Source of the DNA: CAKSFT01 sp045603125
GTDB lineage: Bacteria > Bacillota > Clostridia > UBA1381
Length of the DNA stretch: 64,000 bases
NCBI GenBank assembly: GCA_045603125.1
Contig: JAZULN010000060.1
Location: 59,689-123,688, forward strand
Reading direction: 5' to 3'
Shown piece after piece: positions 7,348 through 15,900 of the stretch. A program made the translations under genes and the position numbers. The notes below the pieces were generated by a model that searched no databases, was not told the DNA's origin, and saw only the letters and a program-made list of their open reading frames with translations. The number at the start of each line of letters is the position of its first letter. The stretch's first letter is position 1.

Positions 7348-9411
7348 ATGTCGGTAACAGAAATTTTTGGCATGAATGTGTTTAACCTTTCGGTGATGAA
7401 GGAACGTCTCCCAAAGGCTACATTCAATTCGCTCAAAACCACGATAGATGAAGGCACAGCCCTTGATAAAGGTGTGGCAGAAGTTGTTGCAAACGCTATG
7501 AAGGACTGGGCGATAGAAAAGGGTGCAACCCACTATACCCATTGGTTCCAACCAATGACCGGTGTTACTGCAGAAAAGCACGATTCATTCATTGCCCCGA
7601 CAGGTGACGGGCATGTTATAATGGAATTTTCGGGAAAAGAGCTTATAAAAGGTGAGCCTGATGCGTCAAGTTTTCCGTCAGGCGGTTTGAGAGCAACCTT
7701 TGAGGCAAGGGGTTATACCGCGTGGGATCCAACATCTTTTGCATTCATAAAAGATGGTTCTCTTTGTATACCGACAACCTTTTATTCATACACAGGTGAG
7801 GCACTTGACCAAAAGACTCCCCTTATGAGGTCATTAGAGGCGATAAATAAGCAGGCACTAAGAGTTTTAGCTCATTTTGGCTCGGATGCCACAAGGGTAA
7901 TTTCCTATGTTGGAGCAGAACAGGAATATTTCATTGTAGATAAAGAACTTTACATGAAAAGAAAAGACCTGATTTTAACGGGCAGAACCCTGTTTGGGGC
8001 GGCACCTGCTAAAGGTCAGGAAATGGATGACCATTATTTTGGTCAGATAAAAGAGCGAGTTTCGGCTTTCATGAAGGAGCTGGACGAAGAACTATGGAAG
8101 CTTGGAGTTTTGGCAAAGACAAAGCACAATGAAGCGGCTCCCGCTCAACACGAGCTTGCGCCGGTTTTCTCAATCTCAAACACATCCTCTGACCATAATC
8201 AGCTTACCATGGAAGCGATGAAAAAAATTGCCGGTCGTCACGGTCTTGTATGTCTTCTTCACGAAAAACCATATGAGGGTGTAAATGGTTCGGGTAAGCA
8301 CAATAACTGGTCTATCGGTACAAATACCGGTGAAAACCTTCTAAAGCCGGGAAAAAATCCTATAGAAAACAAGCAGTTTTTACTGTTTTTGGCAAGCATC
8401 ATAAAGGCGGTTGACGATTATGCGACAATGCTTCGAGCATCGGTTGCCACTGCCGGAAATGACCATAGACTGGGGGCTAACGAAGCACCGCCTGCTGTGG
8501 TTTCTATATTCTTAGGTAAACAGCTTGAGGATGTCCTGACCGCCTTAAAGGAAGGAAAGACTCAGGTTGATGAAAACCTTAACAAAATTTCGGTGGGTGT
8601 CGAGGCATTGCCGGTTATAAAAAGAGATAAAACTGACCGAAACAGGACATCACCATTTGCTTTTACGGGTAACAGATTTGAATTCAGAATGCCCGGTTCA
8701 TCGCAAGCTATCGCAGATGTGAATACTGCGATAAATACAGCAGTTGCGGCAGTTTTATCGGGTGTTGCAGATAGACTTGACTCCGGCGAAGATGTTATGG
8801 ATATTGTTGTGGATATTATAAAAAAACACGATAGAATCATCTTTGACGGAAACGGTTACTCCGATGAATGGCTTGAGGAGGCTAAAAAGAGAGGCCTTCC
8901 AAACCTTAAGTCCACAGTCGATGCGGTGCCAGAACTTGTGTCTAAAAAGAATGTAAAAGCATTCTCTGACATGGGTGTTTTAACCGAGGTTGAAGCACAC
9001 TCACGTTGCGAGATTTTATTGGAGGAATATTCAAAGACCATAAATATAGAGATGCTGACAGCTCTTGAGATGGCAAAACAGGAAATTTTACCAGCCTGTA
9101 TAAAATATACCAATAAGCTGGCCGAGGGTATTGTTACAAAAGAATCCATTGGCATAAAGGTGCCGGCAGAAAAGAAGATGGCGTCAAAGCTGGCACAGGA
9201 GACCGAAAACTTATTGAAAAAGATAGAAAAATTAGAAAAGGTTAAGGAAAAAATCCCGCAAGACGATGCACTAAAGACCGCAAGATACTATCAAAATGAA
9301 GTACTTGTGGCAATGGCAGAGTTAAGGGAAGTTGCCGACAGACTGGAAACCATGATGGCAAAGGATTTCTGGCCGATGCCTACATATACCGATTTACTTT
9401 ATAATGTATAA
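7348..9411 (+). CDS. glnN: Glutamine synthetase type III
   Basis: 687-residue glutamine synthetase of the large type III class, which makes glutamine from glutamate, ammonia and ATP in the cytoplasm. Its length and sequence exclude the shorter types I and II. Visible family blocks include an N-terminal 'FGMNVFN', 'FPSGGLRATFEARGYTAWDP', 'GAEQEYFIVD', 'AQHELAPVF', 'NGSGKHNNWSIGTN', 'RLGANEAPPAVVS' and 'FRMPGSSQA'. The start has GAGGAGG at good spacing. It is monocistronic: its own promoter lies at 7229..7256, and the first copy of a hairpin-rich repeat begins two bases after the stop and probably ends the transcript. Confidence 0.97.
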   Translation: MSVTEIFGMNVFNLSVMKERLPKATFNSLKTTIDEGTALDKGVAEVVANAMKDWAIEKGATHYTHWFQPMTGVTAEKHDSFIAPTGDGHVIMEFSGKELIKGEPDASSFPSGGLRATFEARGYTAWDPTSFAFIKDGSLCIPTTFYSYTGEALDQKTPLMRSLEAINKQALRVLAHFGSDATRVISYVGAEQEYFIVDKELYMKRKDLILTGRTLFGAAPAKGQEMDDHYFGQIKERVSAFMKELDEELWKLGVLAKTKHNEAAPAQHELAPVFSISNTSSDHNQLTMEAMKKIAGRHGLVCLLHEKPYEGVNGSGKHNNWSIGTNTGENLLKPGKNPIENKQFLLFLASIIKAVDDYATMLRASVATAGNDHRLGANEAPPAVVSIFLGKQLEDVLTALKEGKTQVDENLNKISVGVEALPVIKRDKTDRNRTSPFAFTGNRFEFRMPGSSQAIADVNTAINTAVAAVLSGVADRLDSGEDVMDIVVDIIKKHDRIIFDGNGYSDEWLEEAKKRGLPNLKSTVDAVPELVSKKNVKAFSDMGVLTEVEAHSRCEILLEEYSKTINIEMLTALEMAKQEILPACIKYTNKLAEGIVTKESIGIKVPAEKKMASKLAQETENLLKKIEKLEKVKEKIPQDDALKTARYYQNEVLVAMAELREVADRLETMMAKDFWPMPTYTDLLYNV

Positions 9412-9413
9412 AA

Positions 9414-9572
9414 GGGGACGCAAAAAAAGTCCAGACCGCAAAAAGGAATTCTTTTTGCTATAAAAAAATATAGACCTAGGAGTACCTATGTACGCCGTCG
9501 GATAACCAAAAGCAAGGCTCTCGCCTTGCTTTTGCTATATTTTTTCATTCTGAAGCATTTTTTCCTATCCCC
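9414..9572 (+). repeat. Hairpin-rich dispersed repeat, copy 1
   Basis: About 159 bp, one of three related copies (others 15937..16108 and 39143..39297). It opens GGGGACGCAAAAAAAGTCC and closes CTATCCCC, so the ends are imperfect inverted repeats (GGGGA.G.AAAAAA). Inside are a stem GCAAAAAGGAATTCTTTTTGC, a GTAC...GTAC segment, and a perfect stem AAAAGCAAGGC-TCTC-GCCTTGCTTTT followed by TATATTTTTT. It begins two bases after the glnN stop in the same direction and probably terminates glnN. No target duplication is seen. Confidence 0.8.
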
Positions 9573-9613
9573 TCAAAAAAGAGGCTGTAAAAATTTACAG
9601 CCCTTTTTTGAGG
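9571..9613. terminator. Bidirectional terminator between glnN/repeat and the membrane protein gene
   Basis: Arms 9571..9591 and 9594..9613 form a nearly perfect palindrome (CCTCAAAAAAGAGGCTGTAAA against TTTACAGCCCTTTTTTGAGG) with A and T runs, so it can stop transcription from both sides. It ends two bases from the stop codon of the minus-strand gene. Confidence 0.8.
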
Positions 9614-9614
9614 A

Positions 9615-10418
9615 TTACTGTAACATTATAATAACAATTCCTGCAATTATATTTATAGCGTTAATTATCTTAACCCAAGTTGCTTTGTTGCTGTAATTTT
9701 TACCTTTTCTGAATATGAGAAAATAACTTGCTCCTAAAGAAATTACCATAAGCAATATCATAAGTGTTTTGGTTTCATCAGGAAGGTATTTTACCTCTCT
9801 TGCAAATTCTTCGCTCCCCCATAAGGAAACCCATTCGATGTCGGTCTCTAAATTTGTGAAGTAGATAAGCGCTTCCAAAGGAATTGTGAAGACAGAGGTC
9901 AGCAACGCCGCCAAATCGGTTGTAGATTTTTCGCCTTCTCCCTTAGTTTTGGTATAGTTTGGAATTGGAGTATTGCTTGGTAAAACTGTGGTATTTGATG
10001 CTGATTGAACACTTTCTACTGTATTTGGATTTTGAGTTTCACCATTATTTGTTTTAACAGGCTGACTATTCTTAACCTGATTTTCTTTCATTCTTTCAAC
10101 AAACATTTTTATTGCTTTTTTCTTCTTACAAATTTTTACCCAATAGATTATATGTAAAATCAGAAACAGTGTATTTACAATCATTAGGATAGTGCCTATA
10201 TCAAATGAGAAGCCGAAAAATACGAAAGGTGCATAACTAAATAGTGAGAGTAAGGTAATAACAAATCCAACAACTGCTAACAGTTTCAAAGATTCTAAAC
10301 CTATAAGGCTGTTTTTCTTTGGATTTTTTATTTGAAATATAACATATAAAAAGAAAAAGAATGAAAGAATGAAAGAAATCCAAAGAAAAAATTCATAATA
10401 GAATGAGAATGAATTCAT
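9615..10418 (-). CDS. Multi-spanning membrane protein of unknown function
   Basis: 267 residues. I do not recognise a family. Three hydrophobic helices fill the first 90 residues ('FFLWISFILSFFFFLYVIF', 'LKLLAVVGFVITLLSL', 'TILMIVNTLFLILHIIYWV'), then comes a Lys-rich turn and an Asn/Thr/Ser/Pro-rich linker (about 115-165). After it are more membrane helices ('AALLTSVFTIPLEALIYF', 'LMILLMVISLGASYFLIF', 'IINAINIIAGIVIIML'). The gene starts 12 bases behind a small zinc-knuckle lipoprotein gene and has GGAGGTGG as its own ribosome site, so the two form an operon. A partnership at the membrane between the pair is an inference. Confidence 0.7.
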   Translation of the reverse strand: MNSFSFYYEFFLWISFILSFFFFLYVIFQIKNPKKNSLIGLESLKLLAVVGFVITLLSLFSYAPFVFFGFSFDIGTILMIVNTLFLILHIIYWVKICKKKKAIKMFVERMKENQVKNSQPVKTNNGETQNPNTVESVQSASNTTVLPSNTPIPNYTKTKGEGEKSTTDLAALLTSVFTIPLEALIYFTNLETDIEWVSLWGSEEFAREVKYLPDETKTLMILLMVISLGASYFLIFRKGKNYSNKATWVKIINAINIIAGIVIIMLQ

Positions 10419-10430
10419 ATTTCCACCTCC

Positions 10431-10583
10431 TTAAAAGCCGAAACAGTCGTCACAGAGATATTTTCCTAAAATGGTACGACCGTTAAATGCAGGCTTGCCA
10501 CAGTTATCGCAAAAGTCAAAAGAACAAGACGATAAACTTATACTAAGTGCTAAAAGTAACATAAAACTAATAATTTTTTTCAT
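10431..10583 (-). CDS. Small zinc-knuckle lipoprotein (50 residues)
   Basis: Short gene starting ATG at 10583 with GGGAGGAAA before it and stopping TAA at 10431. The peptide has a Lys-start hydrophobic signal ending in the lipobox 'LSSC' (Cys20), then 'CDNCGKP' and 'LCDDC', that is Cys25, Cys28, Cys44 and Cys47 in a C-x2-C...C-x2-C arrangement. This fits a secreted, lipid-anchored peptide that binds one zinc ion. The same kind of knuckle is found in the protein at 11844..12146. It is the first gene of an operon with the membrane protein 9615..10418. No function is known to me. Confidence 0.75.
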   Translation of the reverse strand: MKKIISFMLLLALSISLSSCSFDFCDNCGKPAFNGRTILGKYLCDDCFGF

Positions 10584-10658
10584 AAAATTTCCTCCCTAAA
10601 TTTTGGTGTTTTACGCTTTTTTGTATCTTTACTGTCAAACCCTCCTTCTTTTGAAATT

Positions 10659-10820
10659 AAAAAAGCGTACAACCGGAGTTGTACGCCGAAAAACACACAG
10701 CTCCGATTCGTCGCCAAACAAAATCCACTTTAAGCACAACAGTATGCAAAAAAGAGCCTGTATTTTTACCTAATTATAAAAATACACACTGCTGTGTTAA
10801 ATTATTCGATTTTGTTTGGC
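10659..10820 (-). ncRNA. Candidate structured RNA (about 162 nt) with its own promoter and terminator
   Basis: Read on the minus strand, a 13-bp perfect helix closes the element (10808..10820 with 10713..10725, GCCAAACAAAATC against its complement). Inside, TTTAA-CACAGCAGT (from 10803 down) pairs with ACTGTTGTG-C-TTAAA, and an 8-bp hairpin TATTTTTA/TAAAAATA sits at the tip with a wide bulge on the 3' side. Then comes a 9-bp terminator stem GCGTACAAC/GTTGTACGC (10665..10686) and TTTTTT (10659..10664). A consensus promoter ends seven bases before the first helix. The long bulged rod recalls 6S RNA, but I cannot assign a family. CGGAG at about 10703 could also pair with CTCCG in the terminator, so a regulated leader is possible. 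Confidence 0.6.
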
Positions 10821-10826
10821 ATTTTT

Positions 10827-10855
10827 ATTATATCACTAATTTTTAAAGATTGCAA
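10827..10855 (-). promoter_or_regulatory. Promoter of the structured RNA
   Basis: Minus-strand TTGCAA (10850..10855), 17-bp spacer, TATAAT (10827..10832). The expected start site falls at the first bases of the closing helix of the RNA at 10659..10820. Confidence 0.8.
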
Positions 10856-10915
10856 TAGAAATTTTAGACGCAAATATAGAGTAAGCGGGAACAGGAGAGG
10901 AAAACCCCAGGAACT

Positions 10916-10949
10916 AAAAAAGGAACTTACTTAAGTAAGTTCCTTTTTT
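10916..10949. terminator. Bidirectional terminator
   Basis: Perfect 17-bp inverted repeat, arms 10916..10932 and 10933..10949, core GGAACTTACTT/AAGTAAGTTCC flanked by A6 and T6. It lies five bases after the stop of the minus-strand gene 10954..11760. Confidence 0.9.
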
Positions 10950-10953
10950 AAAT

Positions 10954-11760
10954 TTAGCATCCGCAATTTTTATCCTCTGTAAATTCGCATTTTTCGGGCG
11001 GGAAAAATTCATCAACCGGGAACGAGATGCGGTCGAATAAATCGCATGGGTTATCGTCGGTCGCACCGATACATTCCTTTTCCGGGATGCAGAAATCATA
11101 AGCCGGAATTAAGAGTTGAACCTTTCTTTCCAATTTAACAATGGAGAATATTCCGATTGATACGAATACTCGCTTCTGCTCGCCACCAAGGATTAGGCTA
11201 TCGTCGAACACTCTGCATACCGATTCGGGTACGCTTGCCAAGTCAAAGTCGTCGTCACATTGGCAGCACTTGTCGTTTACATCAACCACTTTTGCACCAA
11301 GTGCGATCGGGTCAACTACTTCAACAACGGCATTTGGCATATTTGTCTTTTTCCATAGCTGCGGGTCAAATGCATCTTCCTTATACTTTGATGCAAACAC
11401 CTTTGCTGTGCCTTCCGAACCAAAAAGAATTACCTTTTTATTGAATGTTGCAAGGCCCTCAACCTCGGTTGGTCTGCCAAGACCGGTAAAGACCGCAAGA
11501 GTGATGCGGAAGAAATACTTTAAATCCACCGAATAAAAGCCACGGTTAAATGGCACAGGCTCGATATCTGAGAAAACCCAGATGATTTCTGCCTTTGTGC
11601 ACTTTACGTTGATGGCTCTGTCTACAATGTTCTGTCCGGCTGCTGTCAAGTATACACGTATATTTTCAAGACAGTCTTTATCTCTGCAGGAATCATATAC
11701 TTTGTCGGTATGTATGCAAACACTTTCTTTAAATCCGTTTTGATTACATTTATCTCCCAT
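10954..11760 (-). CDS. Conserved cysteine-rich protein of Clostridia, function unknown
   Basis: 268 residues, no signal peptide and no membrane helix. The sequence type ('KVYDSCRDKDCLENIRVYL', 'EVIWVF'-like strands, 'FNRGFYSVDLKYFFRI', 'QLLIPAYDFCIPEKEC') is one I associate with conserved hypothetical proteins of Clostridia, but I know no experimentally shown role. Cysteines cluster in three places: the N-terminus (about 5-30), the middle ('DKCCQCDDD') and the C-terminus ('CEFTEDKNCGC'), as in disulfide- or metal-rich coat proteins. A spore-coat link is speculation. The ATG has AAGGAAG before it. It is flanked by a strong terminator downstream and stands alone. Confidence 0.75.
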   Translation of the reverse strand: MGDKCNQNGFKESVCIHTDKVYDSCRDKDCLENIRVYLTAAGQNIVDRAINVKCTKAEIIWVFSDIEPVPFNRGFYSVDLKYFFRITLAVFTGLGRPTEVEGLATFNKKVILFGSEGTAKVFASKYKEDAFDPQLWKKTNMPNAVVEVVDPIALGAKVVDVNDKCCQCDDDFDLASVPESVCRVFDDSLILGGEQKRVFVSIGIFSIVKLERKVQLLIPAYDFCIPEKECIGATDDNPCDLFDRISFPVDEFFPPEKCEFTEDKNCGC

Positions 11761-11843
11761 AATAGACTTCCTTTCTCTTCAATTTGCTAAGGGAAAACCC
11801 TTAGTATATCATATGAAGGGTCGGAGAAAATGTGAATAAAAGA

Positions 11844-12146
11844 TTAAACCTTTTCGTATCTGTTTTCTATATAGGTAAGAATCTCTGCGTCGGAGAAGTC
11901 TTCTATTATATCTTTTATGATTTTACAGGAAAAATCCTCGTCGTCTTCCGATAAAAGCATTGAGGTGAAAGTATTTCTGACCTCTTCTATAAGACAATCC
12001 TCACATAAAATTCTGCCCTCTGCACTATATAAGGGCTTGCCTAGGCATCCGTTTTCACAAGAAAAATCGGGGTCGAATTCATCCTCCATTGTGCGTTGGC
12101 GTTCCAGTTCATAAATTGCATCATTTGTATAGTTTTTGTATCTCAT
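11844..12146 (-). CDS. Small zinc-knuckle protein under an operator-controlled promoter
   Basis: 100 residues, acidic, no signal peptide. Cys30, Cys34, Cys48 and Cys51 ('CENGCLGKP', 'LCEDC') form a probable zinc site. The rest is helical with a strongly acidic tail. I do not recognise a family. GGAGG precedes the ATG. Its promoter at 12186..12214 is near consensus, and a perfect 14-bp palindrome covers the expected transcription start, so it should be tightly repressed. The neighbouring divergent gene codes for an S24-type self-cleaving repressor, the obvious candidate regulator; a LexA-type SOS response is the alternative. Confidence 0.7.
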   Translation of the reverse strand: MRYKNYTNDAIYELERQRTMEDEFDPDFSCENGCLGKPLYSAEGRILCEDCLIEEVRNTFTSMLLSEDDEDFSCKIIKDIIEDFSDAEILTYIENRYEKV

Positions 12147-12170
12147 ATTACCTCCTTTTCATACACATAA

Positions 12171-12214
12171 CAAACATATGTTTGAATTATACCATATATT
12201 TCCAAAATTGTCAA
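12171..12214 (-). promoter_or_regulatory. Promoter with 14-bp palindromic operator over the start site
   Basis: Minus strand: TTGACA (12209..12214), 17-bp spacer, TATAAT (12186..12191), then the perfect palindrome CAAACATATGTTTG (12171..12184) at the expected +1. The palindrome differs from the Bacillus LexA box CGAAC-N4-GTTCG at one symmetric position per half. Confidence 0.8.
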
Positions 12215-12307
12215 GTGCGTAATGCAAAAATTTTACAAAAAGTATTGCGTTGAGCGAAATATTATGATAAAATGATAATAGAAATCTATAAAAAGGTTGT
12301 GGGGAAG

Positions 12308-12925
12308 ATGTATGATATAAAAGAAATTGGCAGGAGAATGAGGGATAAGAGAAAGGAACTAAGGCTTACTCTTGACGATGTTGCCGACAGTGTAAAGGTT
12401 GCAAAGTCTACTATCCAACGCTATGAAATGGCAAAAATTGAAACCCCGAAAATTCCTGTTGTAAGAGAAATTGCCAAGGCACTTGGTGTTTCTTCGGTGT
12501 GGCTTTTAGGGGTCGACGACGCAACGGCTGAAGAAAAAGAATTTTTACATATACCACTTTTGGGCGAGGTTTCGGCAGGGCTTGGTGCGTGGGCCGATAA
12601 TCGAATTGATGACTATATAATAGAAGGAAATATAAAGAAGGATAATGAGCACATTTACCTTAAGGTAGTGGGGGACAGTATGTACCCGGAGTTTCACGAA
12701 GGCGATTTTGTTTTGGTTGAGTGCGTGCCGGTGGTAGAGTCGGGAAGCTTTGCCGTTGTTATGGTAGATGATGATAATGGTGTGGTAAAAAAAGTGGTCT
12801 TAGGTGACGACTCTATCGAACTTATTTCGATAAATCCTATGTATCCACCGAGAATTTTTAAGGGTAAGGATACCGAGAGAATCAGAATTTTTGGTAAGGT
12901 GGTAGGTCTTAAAAGGAGCTTTTAG
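12308..12925 (+). CDS. XRE-HTH / S24 peptidase repressor (LexA/CI-like)
   Basis: 205 residues from ATG 12308; an in-frame ATG at 12272 lacks a ribosome site. Residues 5-65 are a Cro/CI helix-turn-helix ('LTLDDVADSVKVAKSTIQRYE'). Residues 80-205 are an S24 domain with the likely self-cleavage bond Ala90-Gly91 in 'GEVSAGLG', the catalytic Ser124 in 'GDSMYPEF' and Lys161 in 'GVVKKV'. Such proteins repress genes until RecA filaments or another signal trigger cleavage. It is divergent from 11844..12146, whose start site carries a palindrome, and is followed 12 bases later by a surface-protein gene with which it is probably cotranscribed. No phage genes are near, so it looks like a host regulator. 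Confidence 0.88.
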   Translation: MYDIKEIGRRMRDKRKELRLTLDDVADSVKVAKSTIQRYEMAKIETPKIPVVREIAKALGVSSVWLLGVDDATAEEKEFLHIPLLGEVSAGLGAWADNRIDDYIIEGNIKKDNEHIYLKVVGDSMYPEFHEGDFVLVECVPVVESGSFAVVMVDDDNGVVKKVVLGDDSIELISINPMYPPRIFKGKDTERIRIFGKVVGLKRSF

Positions 12926-12937
12926 GAGGGTTTTTAA

Positions 12938-15900
12938 ATGAGAAGAATTGTTGCATTTTTCGTTGCCGTCTTTTTAGCCGTATCACCCTATGCATATGCC
13001 CAAGAAAGAAAGAATGTCACAAGGATTGAGTTTATTACATATGTAATGAGCGGATTGGGTGAGACTCAATATGATATTCCTGCTGGCTTTACCGATTTGG
13101 ATAGAAACGACAAATATTTTAGTTATGTATCTGCGGCAGTGGAAAAGGGAGTTGTTAAGGGATATAGTAACGGATTATTTAGACCCTACGATGATATAAC
13201 AAAAGAGGAGGCTATTGTGATATTAGCAAGAGCCTATCAATTAGTTGAAGCTTCCGGGGTATATATAAACGGGTTTAGAGACTTTTCTGAAATTCAATCC
13301 TATGCAACAGGCTATATTTCGGCTGCTGCAAGATATGGAATTATTCCTTATGAAAAAGACGAGATTTTCAGCCCGAGGCAAAAGATAACTTTAGATGAGA
13401 TGTATAATTTGACGGCAAAGTTTATAAAAAACAGTAGTGAACAGCCGGGGTTTTATCTTGGATATCCGAAAGAGACGGACGAAAAAGAGTTTGGTGCAAT
13501 CTGCGTGGATATAAAAGTCAAAAGAGCCGGGAATGTTTACTATAAGCTATTGCCGGCATCGGAGCACGCCGATACCCTTAGTTTAAAACCTCATGAGGTT
13601 AACGAATTTTTGATGGCTGTAAATGTTGTAAACAAGGAAATTACAGGGAAAATATTCCCCGAAGATGATAGGGAATATAATCTATACATAGTATGTGCTG
13701 ATCAATCGGGTAACTTTAGCGATGTTAAAAAAATAACCGGAGTGACCCGCCATAGATATCAGTCGGGTACAGGTAAGGTTGATGACCCATATTTAATCTA
13801 TACAAAAGAGCAACTAGAGGGGATTAAATATTACCCCAAAGATGCTTTTCGACTGGATGCAGACATAGAACTTTCAGGCGATTGGGAGCCTATTCGGATT
13901 TTATCTAAAGGAAGCATAGGTTTTTCAGGGACATTTGATGGGAACTTCCATTCAATTAAAGGACTTTTGATAAACTCGAATTCCAAAAATTCGGGGCTGT
14001 TTTCCGAAATCTATGGTGCTACCATAAAGAATTTATATATAGATGCCACAATAAAGGGTGTTGATAACGTGGGTATAATTGCCGGCACGTCTGAGGGTTC
14101 GACCATTGAGAACTGCTTTGTAACCGGAAGGGTTGAGGCAAAGGGCAATAACGCCGGCGGTATTGTGGGTGTAAATAATGGAGTTATTAAGGACAGCGTG
14201 GCGGCGTGCTATATTGTGGACGCATCAAATTACGCCGGTGGAATAAGCGGGTCCAATAAAGGAAGCATCAAAAACTCAATATCTGCCTGCTATTCGGTAT
14301 CAGCCGATATGTATGCTAGCAGTATAAGTGGTGTTAACGTTGGGGGAAGTATCAGTAAAAATGTGGCGGCAAGCTTTTATGCCACAGATATTTTAACTAC
14401 CAAAAGCGGAAGAATTACCACTAACCGCCAGTTGGGAACAACATCGGGAAATTACTGCTATGACAAGATGATTTCCGATAACGATGTGGACTTTAATTAC
14501 GATAGCCATGACGGATTGGAGGCCTCCTGGGAGGAGATTATAAACCCAATATTTTATCGTGATGTTTTGGGTTGGGACATCGAGAATGAGTGGAACGACT
14601 ACATAACAGAAGATTTTAGACTTATAACTCCCAAAGGGTTTTCTAAAATCGATATGATAAAGGGACTTACAATGTATGCCCCAATAAAAATTTCTTCCGA
14701 AGAAGAACTCATTAAGGTTAAGGATAACATCGATTTTCATTATATCCTCACCAAGGATATCAGAATGAAAAACGCTAAAAATTGGGAAATGATAGGCGGT
14801 GCTGACGGGTTTTCGGGTACCTTTGACGGAAATAATCATACTATCTCGGGATTGCGTATCGTGGCAGACGGAACAACTGCGGGATATGGAATGTTTAGTA
14901 AAATTGGTAGCGGAACGGTTAGAAATCTTAACTTAAAAAATTTAAAAATCGAGGGTAGTTCACTGGTTGGCGGACTTTCGGCTGAAAACTACGGATATAT
15001 AGAAAACTGTACTGTCGACGGGAATATTTACGCAATCAGAAAGGATAATATGCTCTCGGTTGGAGGAATTGTGGCAAATAATTATGGGATAATGGAAAAT
15101 GTAGGAGCATCGGTTTCAATTGTTGCTGACGGTGAGGTTTTAACAGCCGGAGGAGTTGTAGCCAATAACGACGGATTCATTTTAGGCTCGGAATTTTCGG
15201 GAGAGATAAAAGCTAAGCAGAACACCGAATTTTCAAATAGTGTTCTTGGCGGAATTGTTGGGATAAATACATCAGGGTATATTTACGACAGTTTTTCTGA
15301 TATCAAAATCACGTCAAAAGGTGCGACTAACTACATTGGCGGAGTGTGTGGTATATTAAATGGCGGCGAGGTATATAAGAGTTCATCAAAAGGACAGATG
15401 AGTGTTACCAATAAAACCAACTCAACGAGCTATGTGGGGGGAATATCTGGTCTTATGCCGGCGGGACTTATCATGAACTGCTACTCAAGTGCTGAGGTAA
15501 ATGTACTGTCGCCCACTGCCTATGTTGGCGGAATCGTTGGATATAATCAGGACGGAAGTGTTCAAAATACCTATTCAAACAGCAAGCTGAATTCTGACGG
15601 AATTGGCAGTTTTGTCGGCGGAATAGTAGGGCTTTCTGAAGGCGGATTTATTGTGAATAATGTAGTTTTAGATACATTTATCGATAGTGCCGGTAAATCA
15701 ACTGGTATAGCAAACCCACAGAGCGAGATGGTATATCTTGAAAATAACTATATAAATGAAAATTCTCATATAGAGGGTGCTGATTTAGAATCCGGCGGCG
15801 GGATTGTAGTTCGGGATAGTGAAATGAAAAATGAAGACTTTTTCTTTAAACCTATATCTGACGGCGGAAAGCTTGGCTGGACAAAGGAAGATGTATGGTA

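Noticed and set aside
9400..9580. Target-site duplication around the dispersed repeats
   Set aside because: The flanks of all three copies were compared and no shared direct repeat of 2-9 bp was convincing, so I do not call them transposons.
11141..11536. Plus-strand frames of 131 and 95 codons opposite the cysteine-rich gene
   Set aside because: No ribosome sites, no motifs, and both lie within the coding region of the conserved protein on the other strand.
12171..12925. Prophage remnant around the S24 repressor
   Set aside because: No integrase, portal, terminase or tail genes lie on either side; the regulator appears to be a chromosomal one.
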